From an uncultured Geobacter sp. (GTDB lineage Bacteria; Desulfobacterota; Desulfuromonadia; Geobacterales; Geobacteraceae), in contig CAIYDQ010000136.1 in assembly GCA_903925075.1 (NCBI GenBank), positions 1 to 64,000 of the forward strand: a DNA stretch of 64,000 nucleotides, given 5' to 3'. Under the pieces are notes generated by a model. It saw only the letters and a list, made by a program, of their open reading frames with translations, ran no database searches and had not been told where the DNA came from. The position numbers were made by a program, and so were the translations under genes. Numbering within the stretch: the stretch's first letter is position 1; the number at the start of each line of letters is the position of its first letter. Shown here one piece after another: positions 36,742 through 44,988 of this stretch.

Positions 36742-38994
36742 ATGAGCTGGTCCAAAATCGAAATAGTGGTGGCGGGAAGGTCGGGACCGAGCGTCGAGGA
36801 GCTGGTCGCCATCCTGGGCAAGGGGGGGTACGCGGCCAGTACCGCCGACAGCGCGGCGGCGCTCCTGGAATCGGTGGTCTGCGGCGCTCCCTCGCTGGTA
36901 CTGCTCGACCTGAGCATCTCGCAGGACCCCTACGCGCTTTGCCGCGGCTTGAAGGCCGACCCCGCCAGCTGCGAGCTGCCGGTGGTCTTCGCCGGCTCGC
37001 CCGAGGCGGGCCTCGATCGCGCGCGCCTTTTCGAGGCCGGCGGCGGCGCCTGGGTCTCTCCCCCCTTCTGCGAGCAGGAACTGCTCGCCGTGGTGAAAGC
37101 GCAGATCGATCTGAGCCGGGCGCAGGCGCGCCTGCAAAAACAGACCGCCCTGCGGCTAAAGGCCGAACAGGAACTAAAGGAGTGCGATCAGCGCCTGCAA
37201 TCGATCGTGGACAACGCGGCCGCCATCATCTACGTGAAGGACGATCAGGGGCGCTACACCCTGATCAACCGCAAGTACGAACTGCTGTTCCACGTCAAGC
37301 GCAAGTACCTGATCGGCAAGACCGACTACGAGATCTTCACCAAGGAGGCGGCCGACGGTTACCGGCACAACGACCAGTTGGTGCTCAAGTCCGGGCAGGC
37401 CATCCAGGTGGAGGAGGACGTCAGCCATGACGACGGCATCCACTCCTACATCTCCATCAAATTCCCGCTGCAAAACGTCAACGGCGAGAACAACGCCGTG
37501 TGCGGCATCTCCAGCGACATCACCCGGCGCAAGGAAGCGGAAATGCTGCTGCACCAGGCCAAAGAGGCGGCGGAATGCTCCAACCGCGCCAAGAGCGTCT
37601 TTCTCGCCAACATGTCCCACGAGCTGCGCACCCCGTTGAACGCCATCCTGGGCTTTTCGCAGCTCATGCTGCGCGACGCCGCCATGTCCGCCGCCTCCAG
37701 AAAGCATCTTTCCACCATCAACCGCAGCGGCGATCATCTGCTCTCCCTGGTGAACAACGTGCTGGAGGTGAGCCAGATCGAGGCCGGGCGCAGTTCCCTG
37801 CACCTGACCACCTTCGACCTTTGGCGCCTGATCGAGAACATCATCGAGATGTTCGCCATCAGGGCCAGCCAGAACCGGGTGCGCTTCAGCGTCACCAGGC
37901 AAAAAGAGGTGCCGCGCTATGTGGTTGGCGACGAGCGGAAGGTGCGCCAGATACTGATCAACCTGTTGGACAATTCGGTGAAATTCACCGAGAAGGGGCA
38001 CATCTCCCTGCACCTCTCCGTGCTGGGCGGGCAGTTGCCGGCGCCGGAGGCGGGAGGCGGCAAGCCGCGCACCGTGCTCTTCGAGGTGGAGGACACCGGG
38101 GCCGGCATCGCCCCGCAGGAAGTGGAGCGGCTTTTCCAGCCGTTCGAACAGACGCTGAGCGGCAAGAGCGTCGGCGGCACCGGCCTGGGGCTCTCCATCA
38201 GCCGGGAGTACGCGCGGCTGACCGGCGGCGACCTCACCGTCGCCAGCGAGCCCGGCAAGGGGAGCGTCTTCCTGTTCAGCTTGCGCTGCCAGGAGGGGAG
38301 CCCCAAGGACGTGACCTGCGTCAAGGATGGCCGGCGGGTGATCGGCCTGGCCGAGGGGAGCGGGGAGATAACCGTCCTGGTGGTGGACGACAAGCAGGAC
38401 AGCCGCACCTTCGCCACCGAGCTCCTTACCTCGGTGGGCTTCAGAACCCGCGAGGCCTGCAACGGCGAGGAGGCGTTGGCCGCCTTCGCCAAGGAGCGCC
38501 CCGACCTGGTGCTGATGGACATGCGCATGCCGGTGATGAACGGTTATCAGGCGACCCGCTGCATGAAGGCTGCCGGCGGCGAGAAAAAGACCCCCATCAT
38601 CGCGGTCAGCGCCAGCGCCCTGGACGAGCAAAAAAACGAGATCCTGGAGTCGGGGGCCGACGAGTTGATCTGCAAGCCCTTCAAGGACTCCGAGCTGTTC
38701 GCGGCCATCGCCAGGCTGCTCGGCGTCAGTTACCGCTACCAGGACGAGCGGGCCGTCCCCGGCGCCGCCAGGGCGTCGGCCCTGCCGTTGGCGGCGCGGC
38801 TGGACGCGCTGCCGGCAGAGCTTCGCCAGGAACTGCGGACGGCGCTTTTGGCGCTCAACGTCAGGGCCGTGCGCGCGGTGGCCGAGCGCGTGCGCGCCGT
38901 CGACCGCGCGCTGGGCGAACTGATCGAGGAGTTCGAGAAAGGCTTCCGTTTCGAGGAGTTGCTGGATCTGCTGGATCGAAAGCGACGCCGCTAG
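36742..38994 (+). CDS. Cytosolic hybrid histidine kinase with degenerate N-terminal receiver
   Basis: 750 aa from ATG 36742 (AAGG 9 nt upstream). Domain order matches kinase 1: receiver, coil, PAS (about 155-270), HisKA with H293 (NMSHELRTPLNAILGF), HATPase (NLLDNSVKF, DTGAGI, GTGLGLSIS), C-terminal receiver with D593, helical tail. The N-terminal receiver keeps D56 but has lost the acidic pair (IEIVVAGRS instead of VLVVDDAE) and the Lys (VSPPF instead of SKPF), so it probably cannot be phosphorylated normally. No membrane segment is present, so it senses an internal signal. It lies 85 bp before regulator 2. Confidence 0.84.
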   Translation: MSWSKIEIVVAGRSGPSVEELVAILGKGGYAASTADSAAALLESVVCGAPSLVLLDLSISQDPYALCRGLKADPASCELPVVFAGSPEAGLDRARLFEAGGGAWVSPPFCEQELLAVVKAQIDLSRAQARLQKQTALRLKAEQELKECDQRLQSIVDNAAAIIYVKDDQGRYTLINRKYELLFHVKRKYLIGKTDYEIFTKEAADGYRHNDQLVLKSGQAIQVEEDVSHDDGIHSYISIKFPLQNVNGENNAVCGISSDITRRKEAEMLLHQAKEAAECSNRAKSVFLANMSHELRTPLNAILGFSQLMLRDAAMSAASRKHLSTINRSGDHLLSLVNNVLEVSQIEAGRSSLHLTTFDLWRLIENIIEMFAIRASQNRVRFSVTRQKEVPRYVVGDERKVRQILINLLDNSVKFTEKGHISLHLSVLGGQLPAPEAGGGKPRTVLFEVEDTGAGIAPQEVERLFQPFEQTLSGKSVGGTGLGLSISREYARLTGGDLTVASEPGKGSVFLFSLRCQEGSPKDVTCVKDGRRVIGLAEGSGEITVLVVDDKQDSRTFATELLTSVGFRTREACNGEEALAAFAKERPDLVLMDMRMPVMNGYQATRCMKAAGGEKKTPIIAVSASALDEQKNEILESGADELICKPFKDSELFAAIARLLGVSYRYQDERAVPGAARASALPLAARLDALPAELRQELRTALLALNVRAVRAVAERVRAVDRALGELIEEFEKGFRFEELLDLLDRKRRR

Positions 38995-39079
38995 CGCACA
39001 AACCCATGTGCCGCGGAGAAAATCCGAGGTAAATTCACATGTTGAACGACCTACCATTTAGTTTGCAGCGGAGAGCGCC

Positions 39080-40624
39080 ATGAGTCACGCAACGCCGGAC
39101 GGCAACGAGCCTTCACTTTCCACACTGCTGGGAAACGTCCTGGTGGTGGACGACACCTTCCAAAACCTCGACCTCCTTTCCGAGATCCTGGTCAAGGACG
39201 GCTTCGACTTCCGCCCCGCCATGAGCGGCCGCATGGCCCTGCTGTCGGTCGGCAACGTGCTCCCGGATCTGATCCTGCTCGACGTCCTGATGCCGGAGAT
39301 GGACGGCTTCGAGGTCTGCCGCCAGTTGAAGATGGACCCGCTCACCCGCGACATACCGGTCATTTTCATCAGCGCCCTGGAAGAGGTGGTCGACCGGGTG
39401 AAGGCTTTCGCCGTGGGGGGGGTGGATTTCATCTCCAAGCCATTCCACGCCGAAGAGGTCCTTGCCAGGGTGAGGACCCATCTGGCCCTGAGGAGGTTGC
39501 AGATAAACCTGGAGAAGAAGAACGCCCAGCTGCGGCACGAAATAGCCGAGCGCGAGAAGACCGAGGAGGAACTTTCCCGGTTTCAGGAGCATATGGCGGG
39601 CGTCTTGGAAAGAAAACTGCTGCACCCTGAGGCGTTCAAACAGCTCATCTCGCAAAGCGAAACGATGCGCGCCATCTTCCAGTACATCGAGGCCCTGGCC
39701 TGCAGCTCCGAGCCGGTGCTGATCATCGGGGAGAGCGGAGTCGGCAAGGAACTGATCGCCAGGGCCATTCACGAGGTGAAGCAGCCCGACGGCCCCTGGG
39801 TGCCGATCAACTGCGCGGGCCTGGACGACAACATGTTCTCCGACACCCTTTTCGGTCACGTCAAGGGGGCCTTCACCGGCGCGGACCAGGCGCGCTCCGG
39901 CATGATCGAGAAAGCCGCCGGCGGAACGCTGTTTCTTGACGAAATCGGCGATTTGAGCCTCGTCTCCCAGATAAAACTACTGCGCCTCTTGCAGGAAAAG
40001 GAATACGTCCCGCTGGGGAGCGACCGGATCATGAAGGTGGCGGCGCGCATAGTGGTGGCGACCAACGTCAACCTGGAACAGAAGCAGAAAAACGGCGAGT
40101 TCAGGAAGGATCTCTATTTCCGGCTCTGCACCCACCAGATCGAGATCCCCCCGCTGAGAAAGCGTCCCGAGGACCTCCCCGTTTTGCTCGACCACTTCCT
40201 GGGCGAGGCGGCGCGCGACATGAACAAGAAGAAACCGACCCCCCCGGCGGAGCTTGCCGTGCTGCTGTCCAACTACCATTTCCCCGGCAACATCCGCGAG
40301 TTGCGCGCCATGGTGTACAACGCGGTGAGCGTTCACGGCGGGAAAAAACTCTCCATGGAGCTCTTCAAGAAGGCCATGGGACTTGCGGACAAGGAGAAGG
40401 ATGCCGGCGCCGACCCGGCGCCGAAACAGCCGCGGCTGGCCTTTTTCGACACCCTGCCGACCCTCAAGGAAGCGACCGAACTGCTGGTGGACGAGGCGAT
40501 ACAACGCACCAACGGCAACCAGTCGATCGCGGCCAAGCTCTTGGGCATCACCCAGCCGGCGCTGAGTAGCCGCTTGAAGATCTGCGCGCACAAACGCAGT
40601 GCTAAAATGCTCGCCGATAGCTGA
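39080..40624 (+). CDS. Sigma-54-dependent response regulator 2
   Basis: 514 aa. It has the receiver with VLVVDDT and D68 (LLDVLMPEMDG), a long coiled linker, an AAA+ domain with GESGVGKE and GAFTGA, and the Fis-type HTH AAKLLGITQPALSSRLK. It is paralogous to regulator 1 over its whole length. Its C terminus is longer and ends in a basic tail. The shared recognition stretch predicts the same DNA boxes. It is placed between the transport module and the hydantoinase/mutase operon and probably controls both from the promoters at 29850 and 40850. Confidence 0.88.
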   Translation: MSHATPDGNEPSLSTLLGNVLVVDDTFQNLDLLSEILVKDGFDFRPAMSGRMALLSVGNVLPDLILLDVLMPEMDGFEVCRQLKMDPLTRDIPVIFISALEEVVDRVKAFAVGGVDFISKPFHAEEVLARVRTHLALRRLQINLEKKNAQLRHEIAEREKTEEELSRFQEHMAGVLERKLLHPEAFKQLISQSETMRAIFQYIEALACSSEPVLIIGESGVGKELIARAIHEVKQPDGPWVPINCAGLDDNMFSDTLFGHVKGAFTGADQARSGMIEKAAGGTLFLDEIGDLSLVSQIKLLRLLQEKEYVPLGSDRIMKVAARIVVATNVNLEQKQKNGEFRKDLYFRLCTHQIEIPPLRKRPEDLPVLLDHFLGEAARDMNKKKPTPPAELAVLLSNYHFPGNIRELRAMVYNAVSVHGGKKLSMELFKKAMGLADKEKDAGADPAPKQPRLAFFDTLPTLKEATELLVDEAIQRTNGNQSIAAKLLGITQPALSSRLKICAHKRSAKMLADS

Positions 40625-40647
40625 CGCCGGCGGCGGCCCCGCGACCC

Positions 40648-40774
40648 GTATAACCTTTTTTATACGGTATAAGAAAGCCCGCACCGCGCCGGCTATGTTT
40701 ATGCCGTGCAAGTAGCCGACGCAGCGAAGATTTGCCCCTCAAGGCACCCTGTCTCGTAGAAGAATTCTTATAAG
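40648..40774 (+). promoter_or_regulatory. Putative activator boxes upstream of hydantoinase/mutase operon
   Basis: A near-palindrome TTATACGGTATAAG (40660-40673), preceded by GTATAA (40648-40653), and a palindromic CTTATAAG (40767-40774) lie about 190 and 82 bp upstream of the -24 element. The first is the most complete version of the box found in the window. Confidence 0.55.
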
Positions 40775-40849
40775 CCCCCTTCCGCCTGCAAAACCTCACC
40801 AACGCAGATAACCTCGCGTTTCAAGCAGCTTAGCTCCCCGGCTTTTTCT

Positions 40850-40865
40850 TGGCATCTTCTGTGCT
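40850..40865 (+). promoter_or_regulatory. Sigma-54 promoter of the hydantoinase/mutase operon
   Basis: TGGCAT (40850-40855), CTTCT, GTGCT (40861-40865). GG and GC have the required spacing, and one base of the -12 box departs from TTGC. It is the only such element before the ten-gene operon, about 160 nt ahead of the first ATG. Confidence 0.72.
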
Positions 40866-41026
40866 ATAGAACGGTGTATTGACGACGTCGCGTCGACGTA
40901 CCTTATCCGCGGCCGTAAGAAAATAGCCGATCGGTCCTGATCCGGAAAAAGGCCGGCAGCTCCACCTTCCGGAGCGGCCTTGCCGGAAGCCGCGGCCGAT
41001 CGAGACAAAAAATGGGGGGAGTATGT

Positions 41027-43135
41027 ATGTATCGTATCGGGGTTGATGTGGGCGGGACCTTTACCGACTTTTTGCTCTACGACGACAGCGGTGCCTCGAG
41101 CGTCTTTAAGACGCCCAGTACCCCTGCCGACCCGTCCATAGGCGTGTTGAACGGCTTTGGCAAGATGGCCGAAAAAGCCGGGGTGAGCCTGGAGGAGTTC
41201 ATAGCCGGGGTGGAGCTGATCGTGCACGGCACGACGGTGACCACCAATGCGGCGCTGACCGGCAACGGGGTCAAGACCGGGCTGATAACCACCCTGGGTT
41301 TTCGCGACATTCTGGAGATGCGTCGCGGCTTTAGGGAAAGCGCCTACGACAACAAGATGACGCCCCCAAAGCCGCTGGTGCCGCGCGACCTGCGCCTGGG
41401 AGTGGAGGGGCGCGTGACCTTCGACGGTGCGGTTGCCACCCCGCTCGACGAGGCGGGGCTCCTGGACGCCATCGCGGTGCTGAAGCGGGAAAAGGTCGAG
41501 GCGGTCGCCGTCTGCTTCATGCATTCCTATGCCAATCCCGAGCACGAGCAGGCGGCCAAGAAGCTGATCGAGCGCGAACTGCCGGAGCTGTTCCTGACGG
41601 TCTCCTCGGAATTGCTCCCCCAGGCGCGCCTGTACGAGAGGGTCTCGACCTCGGTGCTTAACAGCTACGTGGGGCCGATCCTGCGCAACTACCTCGGCTA
41701 CCTGGCCACGGCGCTCGACAACATCGGCTTCTCCGGCGTGCTCTTGATCATGCAGTCCAACGGGGGGGTTGCGACGCCGGAGGCGACCTCCAAGACCCCG
41801 GCCATGACCCTTCTGTCCGGCCCCGCGGGGGGACCCGCGGCCGGCATCGCCTTCACCGCGGTGCAGGGCTACGAGCAGTGCATCACCGTCGACATGGGGG
41901 GGACCTCCTTCGACGCCGCCCTGGTGCAGAACCGGGAGCCGCTGTTGCGAAGCGACGGCTGGATCAACCGGCAGCGGCTCGCCCTGCCGATGCTCGACAT
42001 CCACACCATCGGCGCGGGGGGCGGCTCCATCGGCTGGATCGACGAAGGGGGACTCCTGCACATGGGGCCGCAAAGCGCGGGCGCGGTTCCGGGCGCCGCC
42101 TGTTACGGCAAGGGAGGGAAGCTCCCGACCTGCACCGACGCCAACCTGGTGCTCGGCTACCTCAATCCCGGCTACTTCCTGGGGGGGGACATGGGGCTCG
42201 ACTTCGAAGCCGCCCGCACCGCCATCGAGGAGCATGTCGCCAAGCCGCTGGGTCTGAGCGTCGAGGAGGCGGCGGCCGGCATGTTCCATCTGATGAACGT
42301 CAACATGGCGGCGGGGCTGCGCGAGATCTCCATCAGCCGCGGCATCGACCCGCGCGAATACCCGCTGGTGGTGGCAGGGGGCGCGGGTCCCATCCACGGC
42401 GGCATGATCGCCCTGGAGATGGAGATCCCGGTGGTGCTGGTGCCGCGCGAATCCTCCATCTTCTGCGCCTCCGGCATGCTCCGCTCCGACCTGAAACACT
42501 CCTACGTGCGCACCTACCACGTCTTGGGATCGCGGGCCGATCAGGGGGTGATGCTGAAGAGCTTCGCCGAACTGGAGCAGGAGGGGCGTCGGATACTGAA
42601 AACTGAAAAGGTCGAGGACGAAAAGCGCCTGCGCATGGAGCATGCGGTGGATATGCGCTACCTCGGGCAGCATAACGAGATCACGGTCGGCTTCCAGCTG
42701 GACGAGTTCGAGAAGGGGGGAATCGAGTTCCTGCGCGAGCGGCTGCACCAGGAGCACGACCGGCTTTACGGCTACGCGCTGCGCGGCTCGGACACGGAGC
42801 TGGAAATCATCAACCTGCGCCTGGTGGCCGTGGGGATCACCGAAAAGCCGCAGCTGCAGGTGACTGAGCTTAGCGGCGCGGACGCCACGGCGAGCCTCAA
42901 GGGGACGCGGCCGGTCTACATCCCCTCGGTCAAGTTCTTCCGCGACATCACGGTCTACGACGGCGAGACGCTCGCCTACGGCAACCGGGGGGAGGGGCCG
43001 GCCATCATCGAGCAGATCACCACCACCACCTTCGTGCCGCCCGAGTACGACTTCATCGTCGACGCGGCCGGGACCTTCAGCCTCTACCTGCGCAGCAGCG
43101 CCGACGAATATTTAAGGAGGGTTTTGCCGTCATGA
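41027..43135 (+). CDS. hyuA: Hydantoinase/oxoprolinase A-type subunit (HyuA)
   Basis: 702 aa. ATG 41027 has GGGGGGA 6 nt upstream; an ATG at 41012 lies before this and is rejected. The N-terminal ASKHA-fold ATPase motif IGVDVGGTFTDF, TTVTTNAAL, SGPAGGPAAGI and VDMGGTSFDAAL mark the HyuA/acetone-carboxylase beta/ApcA superfamily. Members use ATP to open lactam/hydantoin rings or to carboxylate ketones. With HyuB next door it forms an A/B pair; no third small subunit as in acetone carboxylase is present. In a setting with a B12 mutase, CoA ligases and beta-oxidation genes, ring opening of an oxindole-type intermediate, as proposed for anaerobic indoleacetate breakdown, is the best-fitting role. 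Confidence 0.82.
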   Translation: MYRIGVDVGGTFTDFLLYDDSGASSVFKTPSTPADPSIGVLNGFGKMAEKAGVSLEEFIAGVELIVHGTTVTTNAALTGNGVKTGLITTLGFRDILEMRRGFRESAYDNKMTPPKPLVPRDLRLGVEGRVTFDGAVATPLDEAGLLDAIAVLKREKVEAVAVCFMHSYANPEHEQAAKKLIERELPELFLTVSSELLPQARLYERVSTSVLNSYVGPILRNYLGYLATALDNIGFSGVLLIMQSNGGVATPEATSKTPAMTLLSGPAGGPAAGIAFTAVQGYEQCITVDMGGTSFDAALVQNREPLLRSDGWINRQRLALPMLDIHTIGAGGGSIGWIDEGGLLHMGPQSAGAVPGAACYGKGGKLPTCTDANLVLGYLNPGYFLGGDMGLDFEAARTAIEEHVAKPLGLSVEEAAAGMFHLMNVNMAAGLREISISRGIDPREYPLVVAGGAGPIHGGMIALEMEIPVVLVPRESSIFCASGMLRSDLKHSYVRTYHVLGSRADQGVMLKSFAELEQEGRRILKTEKVEDEKRLRMEHAVDMRYLGQHNEITVGFQLDEFEKGGIEFLRERLHQEHDRLYGYALRGSDTELEIINLRLVAVGITEKPQLQVTELSGADATASLKGTRPVYIPSVKFFRDITVYDGETLAYGNRGEGPAIIEQITTTTFVPPEYDFIVDAAGTFSLYLRSSADEYLRRVLPS

Positions 43136-44931
43136 TGCATTCCATAGATCCGATCCTGGTTACCGTGATCCAGCGCCGCTTGAAGGCGATCACCGAGGAG
43201 ATGGGGCTGGTCATGCTGCGCACCGCCCGCTCGCCCATTCTTTCCGAGGCCCGCGATTTCGTGACCGGCCTCTACAACGCCAAGGGCGAGCTGCTGGAGC
43301 AGACGGCCTACATCCCGATCCTGGCCTTCGCCGTGCCGCTCTCCATAAAGTACATGGTGGAGTATTTCGGGGACGACCTCTACCCGGGCGACGTCATCAT
43401 CCACAACGATCCCTTCACCGGCGGCAACCAGCCGACCGACGTCAAGATCGTGCGCCCGATTTTCCACCAGGAGCAGTTGGTGGGCTTTTCCTGCATCAAC
43501 GGCCACCAGGCCGACGTGGGGGGGGCGGTAGCCGGCGGCTACAACCCGCGGGCCACCGAGATCTGGCAGGAGAGCCTGCGCATCACCCCGGTGAAGCTCT
43601 ATGAAAAGGGGGTGAAGCGGCGCGACGTCTGGGATCTGGTGTTCGGCAACATCCGTTTTCCGATCGTAATGGAAGACATCCAGGCCGCCATGGGAGGGTG
43701 CGCGGTGGGCGAGCGGGAACTGTTGAAACTCTACAAGCGCTACGGGCAGCCCCGTTTCGAGGCGCATCTGCGCCATCTCTACGACGCCACCGAGCAGCAG
43801 ATGCGGGCCGAGATATCCGCCATGCCCGACGGCGTCTACCACGGCGCATCGACCATCTACTACGACGGCTTCAACCTCGGCTCCACCATGGAGATAAAAG
43901 TCGCCGTCGCCATCAGCGGCTCCGACATCTCCTTCGACTTTGCCGGCACCGCGCCGCAGACCATGGGCTTCGTCAACGCCCCGCTCGGCTCGAGCATGAC
44001 CTCGGTGATCCTCACCCTGCTCATGTGCCTGAAGAACCCCGAGCTCCCCCAAAACGCCGGCATGACCCGCCCCATCAGCGTGCAGATACCGGAAGGGAGC
44101 ATGCTGAACCCGGTCTACCCGGCCGCCAGCACCTTCGGCAACCACATGTCCGACCAGATATCCTCCGCCATCTTCAACGCCATGGCCCAGGTGGTGCCGG
44201 AGCGGGTCACCGCCCCCTGGAACCCGCTCTTCGCCATCGCCGCCGTGGGGTACAACGACCGGATCCAGCGCCCCTTCGTCGACATCCTTTTCAACGCGCT
44301 CAAGGGCGGGGGTGGCGGGACCCGCGGCGCCGACGGCTACGACCACATCGGCCTGATCGGCTGCGGCGGCGGCCTCCTGGCGCAGGACCCGGAGATGTTC
44401 GAGATGAAGGACCCGCTTTTCCTGCACAGCTTCGAGTACAAGCAGGACTCCGCCGGCGCCGGCGAGTGGCGCGGGGGGCTCGGGGTGGAGCTGGAGATGG
44501 AATTTCTCAACGACGGCAATCTGATCAGCGCCTTCGGCGATGGCATCGATCCCGGTTCCGAGGCCGGCGGGCTTCTGGGAGGAGGCTCCGGCATCAACAA
44601 CTCCGGCGCCTTGACCTACGCCGATGGCCGGGTGCACACCTGCACCAACAAGGAGATGGTGGTCAACATCCCCAGAGGGACCCGCTGGCGCCAGGTGGCG
44701 GGGGGAGGCGGCGGTTACGGCGACCCCTTGAGGCGCCCGATCGACCGGGTAGAGCAGGAGGTGCGCTACGGCGTCCTGTCGAAAGAGGCGGCGCGCGACA
44801 AGTACGGCGTCACTATCGATCCGCTTACCATGACGGCGGACCGGTCGGGCGAGAGGAGCCTGCCCGTTGCCCGCAGCTGCGGCGAAGCGCCGGTCTCGGC
44901 GACCGACGGCGCGGCGGCGGCCGCCGTTTAG
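43132..44931 (+). CDS. hyuB: Hydantoinase B-type subunit (HyuB)
   Basis: 599 aa; ATG 43132 (or the adjacent ATG 43135) overlaps the hyuA stop, with AAGGAGG upstream. Family motifs are MLRTARSPILSEARDF, HNDPFTGGNQPTD, NGHQADVGG, and the C-terminal GGGGYGDPLRRP. HyuB carries the metal/hydrolytic part of the complex in hydantoinases. The last ~40 residues (Thr/Ser/Ala-rich, ending in an Ala run) look unstructured. HyuA and HyuB should act as one cytoplasmic ATP-dependent enzyme. Carboxylase function on an aryl ketone is the main alternative. Confidence 0.82.
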   Translation: MMHSIDPILVTVIQRRLKAITEEMGLVMLRTARSPILSEARDFVTGLYNAKGELLEQTAYIPILAFAVPLSIKYMVEYFGDDLYPGDVIIHNDPFTGGNQPTDVKIVRPIFHQEQLVGFSCINGHQADVGGAVAGGYNPRATEIWQESLRITPVKLYEKGVKRRDVWDLVFGNIRFPIVMEDIQAAMGGCAVGERELLKLYKRYGQPRFEAHLRHLYDATEQQMRAEISAMPDGVYHGASTIYYDGFNLGSTMEIKVAVAISGSDISFDFAGTAPQTMGFVNAPLGSSMTSVILTLLMCLKNPELPQNAGMTRPISVQIPEGSMLNPVYPAASTFGNHMSDQISSAIFNAMAQVVPERVTAPWNPLFAIAAVGYNDRIQRPFVDILFNALKGGGGGTRGADGYDHIGLIGCGGGLLAQDPEMFEMKDPLFLHSFEYKQDSAGAGEWRGGLGVELEMEFLNDGNLISAFGDGIDPGSEAGGLLGGGSGINNSGALTYADGRVHTCTNKEMVVNIPRGTRWRQVAGGGGGYGDPLRRPIDRVEQEVRYGVLSKEAARDKYGVTIDPLTMTADRSGERSLPVARSCGEAPVSATDGAAAAAV

Positions 44932-44966
44932 GAACCCAAGGAACCCAAGGAGCCAAAGGAGCCAAC
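44931..44966 (+). repeat. Four tandem nonamers between hyuB and the mutase
   Basis: GGAACCCAA, GGAACCCAA, GGAGCCAAA, GGAGCCAAC follow each other directly across the hyuB stop. Each unit carries a GGA/GGAG core that resembles a ribosome site. A replication-slippage origin is likely. Confidence 0.55.
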
Positions 44967-44988
44967 GAGCACCCCCAGGAGAAAAGAC

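Noticed and set aside
41027..44931. Acetone carboxylase
   Set aside because: Acetone carboxylase needs a third small gamma subunit, absent here. Acetophenone carboxylase-like function remains possible but its extra subunits are also missing.
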